Positions 1 to 6,225 of a stretch of DNA of 6,273 nucleotides are shown here, piece by piece. The DNA comes from Actinomycetes bacterium (lineage in GTDB: Bacteria > Actinomycetota > Acidimicrobiia > Acidimicrobiales > Acidimicrobiaceae): NCBI GenBank assembly GCA_021819725.1, contig JAKAQR010000097.1:1-6273 (forward strand). The letters run 5' to 3'. Each line of letters starts with the position of its first letter. The first letter of the stretch is position 1. Position numbers and translations under genes: made by a program. Under the pieces are notes generated by a model. It was not told the DNA's origin. It did no database searches and saw only the letters and a list, made by a program, of their open reading frames with translations.

Positions 1-105
1 CCTACTCCTCCTACTCCTCCTACTCCTCCAACTCCTCCTACTCCTCCAACTCCTCCAACTCCTCCAACTCCTCCTACTCCTCCAACTCCTCCAACTCCTC
101 CTACC
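1..105 (+). repeat. 9-bp in-frame minisatellite encoding Pro-Thr-Pro
   Basis: There are eleven full 9-base units plus a 6-base partial. Two unit types occur, CCTACTCCT (A) and CCAACTCCT (B), in the order A A A B A B B B A B B and then partial A (CCTACC). The array continues beyond the left edge of the window. Each unit encodes Pro-Thr-Pro, so copy-number change would lengthen or shorten the stalk without shifting the frame. The two types differ by one synonymous base, and their irregular order suggests growth by slippage or recombination. Confidence 0.95.
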
Positions 106-840
106 TTTAGCGTCTCCAAAACATTCGATGGCTCAACCGGTCCGACATCGATAACCCTGCCTCCCGTCCCACCGACGGGCGGCTACTCGTATGCGATCTC
201 GGTCGAAGGAACCGGTAGGATCGCTGATCCACTTGTGGTGTCGGATCAGCTACCGTTCTACGCTGGCCTCACCTATGGATCTGCGACGATAGTCACCAGC
301 TCTGACTTTCAAGGATCGTGTCATACCGTCACCGAGTCCAACTCTCACCAATCGGTGAGTTGCACGATCACGCCTTTGTCGGCCAACACCCCCGTCACGT
401 TCACTGGTCAGGCATCCGTGGGAACCATCACTATTCCAGTGTTCCTCGCCTCTTCGATTCCTGCGGGTTCTTTCGCGAACACAGCGACGTTGAGCTATGA
501 CGGCACACAGGTAGCAAGCTCGAACACCGTCACCACCACGCTCACCGCCGCCCCTACACCGACGACTAGCTCGAGCCATACAACCCCTCCGTCCACCACC
601 AGGGTCGTTGTTCATCCGGTGACGAGCCCGACGCCAGTTCACAAGGCACCCATCACCGCTTCCAAGACCGTTGCCAGTCAAGTCCCATTACCCGTCAAAC
701 TGGTGACTGGACCGCCAGCCGCCCCCACAACAAGTACACCCGCACTTGACTATGGTCTCGCGTTGATGGGTCTTGGCAGCACAGCATTCGGTTTGCAAAC
801 GATTCTCAGGAAAAGGCGAGGGCATCTCCGCTCACAGTGA
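1..840 (+). CDS. Surface protein with PTP-repeat stalk, DUF11-like domain and C-terminal anchor (5' partial)
   Basis: The frame is open from base 1 to the TGA at 838-840, so the true start lies upstream of the window; the GTG at 235 is internal. The 279 visible residues give, in order: a Pro-Thr-Pro stalk (1-35), a DUF11-like beta-sandwich (about 36-181), a Ser/Thr/Pro-rich linker (about 182-229), an LVTG sequence (234-237), a hydrophobic helix (about 249-268) and a basic tail with RKRR (270-273). The DUF11 call rests on features typical of that family: a YAISVEGTG strand, a SDQLPFYAGLTY strand and SFANTATLSYDG near the end. C107 and C121 could form a disulfide outside the cell. The architecture indicates a stalked, surface-displayed protein held by a membrane helix or a degenerate sortase signal. 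It converges on the gene downstream and is probably a separate transcription unit. The binding partner or role is unknown. The surface-protein call is firm; the exact family is moderate. Confidence 0.85.
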   Translation, partial: PTPPTPPTPPTPPTPPTPPTPPTPPTPPTPPTPPTFSVSKTFDGSTGPTSITLPPVPPTGGYSYAISVEGTGRIADPLVVSDQLPFYAGLTYGSATIVTSSDFQGSCHTVTESNSHQSVSCTITPLSANTPVTFTGQASVGTITIPVFLASSIPAGSFANTATLSYDGTQVASSNTVTTTLTAAPTPTTSSSHTTPPSTTRVVVHPVTSPTPVHKAPITASKTVASQVPLPVKLVTGPPAAPTTSTPALDYGLALMGLGSTAFGLQTILRKRRGHLRSQ

Positions 841-1193
841 GAGCACCAGCCCGATGCGTGGACTCTGCCGACAAAGGGTGGTTCGGTTACCCCCGAGTCG
901 TGACCTTCGATCCGATGTTCGCGACCGGCGACCGAAAGCAAGCTAAGTGGATCGCCCGCTCGAGACGGCAAAGGCCGGGACACGACAGAGTGCAGCCGCG
1001 TGCCTTACCCGTGAACACCAGACACCCAGGCTCGAACCATTGCCGTGCCGATACTTGGCGTCTGCACTCGGACGCGAGATCTTGATCCAGTGGGTGATGC
1101 TGCGGTGACCACCGAACCCCTATGACTCTCAGGACTACGACGGCCCCAGCCTACCTGTGTGTCTACGCCGTAGCAACCGATACCGGCATCTAT
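841..1193. other. Intergenic region with no convincing gene
   Basis: This is about 350 bases between two convergent genes. Short open frames exist on both strands, but their translations are rich in Arg, Ser, Pro and Gly, have no recognisable motif and look like chance frames. I see no tRNA, riboswitch or insertion-sequence ends. It contains small inverted repeats: the hairpin at 861-899, listed separately, and CGGTGACCACCG at 1103-1114. Nothing else could be supported. Confidence 0.6.
861..899 (+). terminator. Candidate terminator hairpin after the surface-protein gene
   Basis: GACTC (861-865) pairs with GAGTC (895-899). Inside it, GGGTGG (876-881) pairs with TTACCC (887-892), using two G-U pairs, around a TTCGG loop. 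The structure starts 21 bases after the stop codon, which suits transcript-end formation. There is no T-run afterwards and the two arms are offset by a 10-versus-2 base bulge, so this is not a classical intrinsic terminator and the call is weak. Confidence 0.25.
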
Positions 1194-1221
1194 AACGAGG
1201 TCGCGCATGCGCGCAATCGTT
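1194..1221 (-). terminator. Candidate terminator hairpin after the synthase-EAL gene
   Basis: A symmetric inverted repeat is centred at 1207.5. The core is a perfect 12-base palindrome, CGCGCATGCGCG (1202-1213), and outer arms AACGA (1194-1198) and TCGTT (1217-1221) pair across a 3-by-3 internal loop. It lies directly beyond the TAA stop of the minus-strand gene, whose last base is 1223, and it is GC-rich. No T-run follows on the minus strand, so termination would be of the tail-less kind or the hairpin may only protect the mRNA 3' end. Confidence 0.4.
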
Positions 1222-1222
1222 G

Positions 1223-4200
1223 TTAGGCCGCGTCTGTTGAATCCTTGCCCCGGCCGGCAGGATCAGGCTCGGGTTTGGATGGTGCAACTAGCTCATCCAG
1301 GGGAATAGGCTTCGCCAAAAGGTATCCCTGTCCATACCGCACGCCCAGGCTCCGCAATGTCTCGAGCTCCCGATCCGTCTCGATCCCCTCTGCGATCACA
1401 ATCGCGGCCTTCTGGGCAGCAAACCGTACCGTCACTTCAGTGAGCGACTGATGCACCCTGGTACGGTCAATGTCTTGAATCCAGGATCGATCGATCTTGA
1501 TCATCTGAGGTCGAATATTCGAGAACAGCTGCAGCGAGTTGTACTCGGGAATGGTATCGTCGATTGCAACCTGCAGCCCAACGGGAAAATGCCGCATCAG
1601 CTGGGCAAGTGATGCCATTGAATCCGACTCCGCACCACCGCGGCCCGAGATCTCGAAGAACACGTCAGCGTGTCGACTCTTGAGTCGGATCAGCTGGTTC
1701 GGGTCACCCTTGAGGAGGAAGCGGTGGCTCACATTGACGCTAATCCAGAGCTCAGGCGGCAGCACCTCGACCGCAGCCAAGGAGTGTGCCAGCATTGCCC
1801 CTTCTACAACCAGCGCCGTTGCGACGTCAAGGCCCGCCAGATACGGCGTTGGAGATGCGTCATTGATACGATTCAGAATCTCGTAACCGACAATAGCGGA
1901 GCTCGTCAGATCCAGGACTGGCTGCACAAAGGTACGGATCTTGTGCTCTCCTGCTGGATGTTGAATACCCTCGGAGCGCCGCAGACGGCGTCTGATCTGT
2001 CGCGGAGAGCCCGACACCAGTCTCGGAGGGGGTTCCTTCTCGTGACCCTTGCCCGAGGGTGCCTGGGTATCGAGCAGATACTCAGAGGGGCCGTAATAGA
2101 GTACTGACTGCCAATCGGCAACCCGTGGCTCGATTATTAGTTCAGACGGCACGACGGCAACTCGTTCCTTCCTGCGACGCTGGCGTCTCGCTAACAGCGG
2201 TCGAATCTGAACGAGAATGTCTTGGATACTATGGCGAACACCGATATAGGCAATAACGGCATAGGTCGCCAACACAAGATTGATGACCGCAAAGATCGCA
2301 TTGTTCCAGAGGGCACTGTAGTAGTCATGGACGAGGGTATAGATGGTCAGCGCAATCAGCGCGTACGGAGCGACCACGAATAACAATGGAGCTACCGTTC
2401 GGCTCTTTACCTTCGGGGTTCTCGCAAAAGTGCCATGCTCGCCGGTTAGAGCCTGTACGAGCGAGCTCGCCGTGCCTGCAAGATTGACCGGGATGAGGAT
2501 CAAGTTGAACCCGTAGATGCGTAGTATGTCGACCCTGCGATACCCGCTAGCCTTCAGGTCGGTCGACATGGCCCAGAAGTACGGCAGCGCCAAGAGTGCG
2601 AGGTAAGGGCTCACAAGCTGATTGGCAAATGGAAAGATCAACAGAATCACGAGGGCAAGTGAGGTCCAAGTGATCGACGCAAGATAGTTCGTGCGCAAGG
2701 CGAACTCGCCAAAGCGGTGGTCGAGGTTCTTCCTGGTGGAACCCTTGAAACGCCGGCGCAGCTTAGGTAGAATGAGCAACCCGCCGTCAGCCCAACGCCT
2801 ACGTTGAATAGCCAGCGAGCCAAAATCAGGGGGCGTGGCCGAATAGCTGAGTCGCTCAGGATAGTTATAGATCTTCCAACCCGCAGCGACCAGGTCGATC
2901 GATGACTCGGTGTCCTCGATCGCGGTTCGGTCACTGACGTAACGGCGGACCGGGTGGCCACCTTCGTAGGTAATACTCTCGACGGCCTCGAGTGCCGCCT
3001 TTCGAATAACTGCGTTCGCTCCAACCCAAAATGACGCCGAGTAGTTTGTCAACCCCTGGTGAACGATGTGTTGGATATCGGTTGTGGCGCCAGCGATACG
3101 CTCCAGCCGGGTACCCGCACCCGGATAGGCACTGTAAGGGGTCTGCATGACGCCGACATCTCCGAATTCGTCCTGCTCGAGAAGATAAACGAGACGAAGG
3201 CAATATTCGGGCAACAAAGTACTGTCGGCGTCCAGAGTCAGGACATAGTCAGGGTCGCGCACAATCAAGTCCGCAAGCTCAGGATCGGTTGGGATCAGAG
3301 TTCTCCCTGATAATGTCTCGACGTCGGCGTAGGCACCCCCCATGAGCCCAAGGTATGAGTTCAGGTTCATGGCCTTGTTTGACTCCTGTGACAGTGACAC
3401 GTAACGCTTGCGTTCGAAGCTCGTCAGCCTCGCAGTAAAAGTGTTGATCAGGCGGGCATAGAGCTGGCGCGCTCGCTCGGTACTCAAGAACTCCCCACCC
3501 GTATTGACGGATTCGCGGAGGGCAACAGCCATCATCGAGAAGTCGGCAGCGAGTCGCTCAAATACCTGTTGCTTGAGAAAGACATCGGTATGATCTTCGA
3601 TCGGTAGCGATCCTGCCTGCAACTCGAGCCAGGAAACGGCGAAATCGTAATTCTCGCCCAACCGGATCATCCCCAATGCATCGAGCTGGGCACGGTCCGC
3701 GAAGTCACGCTCAAACTCCGCGCGAGCAGCGATCAAGTGTTCCCGCGGATAAGCGAGAAGTCTCTCCAGGTCCCCCGGAAGATCTCGCGCACCTTGGAGT
3801 AATGCGATATTGCGGGCCTCAACCGGCTCTGGAGGATCGTCGATGAGCAGGACTATATCGATGTCGGGATACTCCTGGAGCGCAACGGACAACAAAGTAG
3901 AGCGAATAACTCGCGTCTCCTCTCGATACGACGGGACGATCGCCGTCAATGTCGGCTGGCGAGTGCCGAAGAACTCATCAATTACTGCTCGCGGTACTCG
4001 CCGGTGTTGGCGAGCTCGATACAGGTAACCCAACCGACTCGTGAGATAAGCAACAGAGGCGAAAATCAACAAGGTCACCATTGCGAGGTACAAGATGGCG
4101 AGGAATTTTTGCTGCAGGGTGTAAGCCTCTTGGTTGAGGAACTGAGAGCTAAACCAGTAAATCAAGTACGCGATCCAACCGACAATGGTGATCACGATCG

Positions 4201-4321
4201 CCAGACGCGCAAGGAGGACCCTGCGTTCTGTGATACCGCGCGGAACCGGAGGTAGCGGCTGACGCATCCGATCCGATCCGATCTGCCGCTTCATCTGAGG
4301 CTTGTTAGGTGTTCGAGACAT
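1223..4321 (-). CDS. Processive family 2 glycosyltransferase (BcsA/HAS-like) fused to a C-terminal EAL domain
   Basis: Probable synthase and exporter of an extracellular polysaccharide, under cyclic di-GMP control. The 1032 residues show: two N-terminal membrane helices (36-57, 74-93); a GT2 start, TAIVPSYREE (126-135); the nucleotide-binding Asp pair DDPP (161-164); DxD as DAD (364-366); FWVGANAVIRK (431-441); the catalytic-base motif IEDTE (E469-D470); QRRRW (506-510), typical of processive synthases; helices at about 547-566 and 569-586; an interface helix at about 601-623; FARTPK (632-637), in the place of the BcsA gating loop; two more helices (642-664, 672-694); a basic linker; and an EAL domain (about 794-1012). 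EAL residues visible are E814 (EILNR), N863, E890, D921-D922, K942, E978 and Q998. Loop 6 is degenerate and no PilZ or GGDEF motif is seen. A roughly 200-residue segment between DDPP and DAD is unusually long. The ATG at 4321 was chosen because AGGA lies 5 bases upstream; a TTG at 4354 would add 11 residues but has no ribosome-binding site. The polymer made is unknown; a GlcNAc polymer is inferred from the GH18 neighbour. Confidence 0.9.
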   Translation of the reverse strand: MSRTPNKPQMKRQIGSDRMRQPLPPVPRGITERRVLLARLAIVITIVGWIAYLIYWFSSQFLNQEAYTLQQKFLAILYLAMVTLLIFASVAYLTSRLGYLYRARQHRRVPRAVIDEFFGTRQPTLTAIVPSYREETRVIRSTLLSVALQEYPDIDIVLLIDDPPEPVEARNIALLQGARDLPGDLERLLAYPREHLIAARAEFERDFADRAQLDALGMIRLGENYDFAVSWLELQAGSLPIEDHTDVFLKQQVFERLAADFSMMAVALRESVNTGGEFLSTERARQLYARLINTFTARLTSFERKRYVSLSQESNKAMNLNSYLGLMGGAYADVETLSGRTLIPTDPELADLIVRDPDYVLTLDADSTLLPEYCLRLVYLLEQDEFGDVGVMQTPYSAYPGAGTRLERIAGATTDIQHIVHQGLTNYSASFWVGANAVIRKAALEAVESITYEGGHPVRRYVSDRTAIEDTESSIDLVAAGWKIYNYPERLSYSATPPDFGSLAIQRRRWADGGLLILPKLRRRFKGSTRKNLDHRFGEFALRTNYLASITWTSLALVILLIFPFANQLVSPYLALLALPYFWAMSTDLKASGYRRVDILRIYGFNLILIPVNLAGTASSLVQALTGEHGTFARTPKVKSRTVAPLLFVVAPYALIALTIYTLVHDYYSALWNNAIFAVINLVLATYAVIAYIGVRHSIQDILVQIRPLLARRQRRRKERVAVVPSELIIEPRVADWQSVLYYGPSEYLLDTQAPSGKGHEKEPPPRLVSGSPRQIRRRLRRSEGIQHPAGEHKIRTFVQPVLDLTSSAIVGYEILNRINDASPTPYLAGLDVATALVVEGAMLAHSLAAVEVLPPELWISVNVSHRFLLKGDPNQLIRLKSRHADVFFEISGRGGAESDSMASLAQLMRHFPVGLQVAIDDTIPEYNSLQLFSNIRPQMIKIDRSWIQDIDRTRVHQSLTEVTVRFAAQKAAIVIAEGIETDRELETLRSLGVRYGQGYLLAKPIPLDELVAPSKPEPDPAGRGKDSTDAA

Positions 4322-4326
4322 CAGCG

Positions 4327-4330
4327 TCCT
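4327..4330 (-). promoter_or_regulatory. Ribosome-binding site that decides the synthase-EAL start
   Basis: On the minus strand AGGA stands 5 bases before the ATG at 4321, inside a purine-rich stretch (GGGAAGAGTAGGA). The longer TTG alternative at 4354 is preceded by CCAGG directly against the codon, which is a poor arrangement. This favours the 1032-residue product. Confidence 0.55.
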
Positions 4331-4350
4331 ACTCTTCCCTGTGCCGTGGC

Positions 4351-4363
4351 CCAACCTGGTTGG
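4351..4363. promoter_or_regulatory. 13-base perfect inverted repeat, possible operator
   Basis: CCAACC-T-GGTTGG is a perfect 6+1+6 inverted repeat in the divergent promoter region, 30 to 42 bases upstream of the synthase-EAL ATG. It sits inside a wider pair of arms, GTGGC (4346-4350) and GCCAC (4377-4381). The size and symmetry suit a dimeric transcription factor, and its place suggests control of the minus-strand gene. It could also form an RNA hairpin in the leader. No specific regulator can be named. Confidence 0.35.
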
Positions 4364-4498
4364 AAAAACTGGTCACGCCACACACCGACAGCAGACAGCC
4401 TGAACTGAATGCGCGTCTGCGTACCAATATCCCGCGTGGGCCTCGTCCGTCTCCTCTCGGTGAGATCGGAACAAATCATTTGCTGGTGAAGTCGATTT

Positions 4499-4528
4499 TT
4501 GTGGAGGGCGCCATCACGTTCCTATATC
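4499..4528 (+). promoter_or_regulatory. Candidate promoter of the GH18 gene
   Basis: TTGTGG (4499-4504) and TATATC (4523-4528), separated by 18 bases, resemble vegetative -35 and -10 boxes and would give a leader of about 60 bases. An alternative -10-like TATTCT is at 4559-4564, without a good -35. The call rests on consensus matching by eye only. Confidence 0.3.
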
Positions 4529-4597
4529 TTTCGCTCGAGACTAAGCTGGGAAGGCCGATATTCTAATCGATCTCCATTCTAGTAGACGGGACTCGAG

Positions 4598-6220
4598 ATG
4601 ACCGATGAAGAAACACCAGACCTTCCCTCCACGCCACTTATCACTTTGGCTGATCTTATCAAGCCACACGAGGTCGATGGTGAAGACGATCGAGAGACTC
4701 GAGTGCGGCGCTCCCTCAGGGCACGGTTGTCGTACTACTCTCCCCTTCGAATCTTCATGGCCATCGTGATTCTCGCTGGCATCGGTTACTTCGGCACCAA
4801 GCAGGTACAGAACGTCATTGCGAGCTCTGTCAAAGTCAAGTCGGAGTTTTTCGCTCCCTACGTCGACACGACACTGACCCCAACGTATCAGTTCCAAGAT
4901 GCGAACCAGAACGTGGCGAAGCAGACCATTCTTGGCTTCATTACTGCGCCGCCGTCTGGCACTTGTACGCCAAGTTGGGGGGGCTACTATTCGATCGCCT
5001 CTGCGGAATCGCAGATCAACCTCACGAGAAGACTGGTTGAGTATCAAAATCTCGGGGGAACCGCGATCATCTCTTTCGGTGGTCAACGCGGTCGTCACCT
5101 CTCAACCGTGTGCACCAGTCCAAGCGCCCTCGCCTCCGTCTATTCCCAGGTAATCTCGACGTATCACACTCCAGCCATCGACCTCGACACCGAAGGCAGT
5201 GCTCTCAACGATTTTGCCGCGATGAATCGCAGAGCACAGGCGCTTCGTCTGCTCGAATCCCAATACCCCAAACTCCAGGTCTGGCTCACCTTGCCGGTGG
5301 CTACCAATGGATTGCAAGAAAATGCTCTTGGGGTGGTGCGAACCATGCTCACCCATAGGGTGCGTCTCGCAGGCATCAACGTCATGACTATGGACTATGG
5401 TGTCCCCACCTCCAATATGGCCGCGACGATCGAGTCATCCCTGAAAGCGACGGAACTACAACTTGCCAACGAGTTCACCCACCACGGACTTCATCTCACC
5501 GCGAAGCAGATCTTCAACAGAATGGGTGCTACGGTCGAAATTGGACAGAACAGCGACTACGGCGAGATATTTACCACATCCGATGCACGGTCTCTGGCCG
5601 CGTTTGTGCTCAGAAACTCGCTGCGTCGACTCTCAATGTGGTCGCTTAATCGTGACGCCCCGTGCCCAACTGCCTTTGGCAACCAAGAGATCTACTCGAA
5701 CACCTGCAGCGGGACGCAACAGTCAAGTCTCCAATTCTCTAACATCTTCAATCATGCCCTGACTGGCTCGATAACCAACCGTCACCAGGTAATCCTGGCA
5801 CCGAATGACATCTCAACCAATCCAGCCAATGCCCCATACCCGATCTGGCAACCGAACTTCCCGTATCCGGAGCATTACAAGGTGGTTTGGAATGGCTATG
5901 TCTATCAAGCAAAGTATTACAACCAAGGCACTCAGCCAACACAGACGTACCAGTACAGCTTCCAAACACCATGGCTGCTCATCGGGCCAGTCCTCAAAAC
6001 CGATCACGCACCGTCAATACCGAAACTACCGCCCGGAACTTACCCCGCATGGAACGCCAAGCAAGCGTACAGTACCGGAGCTAATGTCGAAATTGGCGGA
6101 GAGGGTTACCAGGCCAAATACTATAATCAAGGCGACAACCCAACGGCGGCGTTGATAAACCCGAGTACATCACCCTGGAAGCCACTTTTCACACTCCCTG
6201 GCGAACCTGCGCTGAACTGA
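4598..6220 (+). CDS. Membrane-anchored GH18 chitinase-like hydrolase with two CBM5/12-like modules
   Basis: Probable extracytoplasmic glycosidase acting on a beta-linked GlcNAc-type polysaccharide. The 540 residues show: a charged cytoplasmic N-terminus (1-49), one uncleaved signal-anchor helix (about 50-68), a GH18 domain (about 82-395) and two short carbohydrate-binding modules (about 414-464 and 481-530). GH18 marks are SFGG (159-162), the catalytic strand IDLDTEG (D195, D197, catalytic acid E199), NVMTMDYG (261-268) and MWSLNRD (347-353), whose Trp348 matches the conserved GH18 substrate-binding Trp. The first Asp of DxxDxDxE is Pro192. Each module contains an identical YQAKYYNQG (436-444, 504-512), matching the CBM5/12 signature AKWW with Tyr-Tyr in place of Trp-Trp. 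Four Cys lie outside the membrane (123, 172, 356, 370). The ATG is the first start after an in-frame TAG at 4583, with a modest GGGA upstream. The gene diverges from the synthase-EAL gene, suggesting trimming or release of its polymer. The fold call is strong; substrate and activity are inferred. Confidence 0.9.
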   Translation: MTDEETPDLPSTPLITLADLIKPHEVDGEDDRETRVRRSLRARLSYYSPLRIFMAIVILAGIGYFGTKQVQNVIASSVKVKSEFFAPYVDTTLTPTYQFQDANQNVAKQTILGFITAPPSGTCTPSWGGYYSIASAESQINLTRRLVEYQNLGGTAIISFGGQRGRHLSTVCTSPSALASVYSQVISTYHTPAIDLDTEGSALNDFAAMNRRAQALRLLESQYPKLQVWLTLPVATNGLQENALGVVRTMLTHRVRLAGINVMTMDYGVPTSNMAATIESSLKATELQLANEFTHHGLHLTAKQIFNRMGATVEIGQNSDYGEIFTTSDARSLAAFVLRNSLRRLSMWSLNRDAPCPTAFGNQEIYSNTCSGTQQSSLQFSNIFNHALTGSITNRHQVILAPNDISTNPANAPYPIWQPNFPYPEHYKVVWNGYVYQAKYYNQGTQPTQTYQYSFQTPWLLIGPVLKTDHAPSIPKLPPGTYPAWNAKQAYSTGANVEIGGEGYQAKYYNQGDNPTAALINPSTSPWKPLFTLPGEPALN

Positions 6221-6225
6221 CGGAG

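Noticed and set aside
791..800. Perfect 10-base palindrome GTTTGCAAAC
   Set aside because: It is inside the coding region of the anchor helix and isolated, with no paired site, so it is probably chance.
1020..1060. TTCGAGCC on the minus strand resembling a tRNA T-loop
   Set aside because: The flanking bases do not form a 5-base-pair T-stem without mismatches, and no matching anticodon arm or acceptor stem was found.
837..1085. Open frame starting GTG with a 4-base GTGA overlap on the surface-protein stop
   Set aside because: The overlap looks like translational coupling, but the 82-residue product has no motif, hydrophobic segment or family resemblance and has the Arg-rich composition of a chance frame.
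1005..1208. Minus-strand open frame of 67 codons downstream of the synthase-EAL gene
   Set aside because: It begins inside the hairpin after the stop, has no recognisable features, and its composition looks like random GC-rich sequence.
4322..4354. TTG start adding 11 residues to the synthase-EAL protein
   Set aside because: There is no suitable ribosome-binding site upstream of the TTG, and it lies within the inverted repeat; the ATG at 4321 has AGGA at good spacing.
4371..4400. GGTCACGCCACAC resembling the beginning of a cyclic di-GMP riboswitch
   Set aside because: The diagnostic conserved core and tetraloop receptor are not present, so the resemblance is limited to a few bases.
4541..5098. 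Minus-strand open frame of 185 codons
   Set aside because: It lies opposite the GH18 coding sequence, whose frame has clear family motifs; the minus translation has none.
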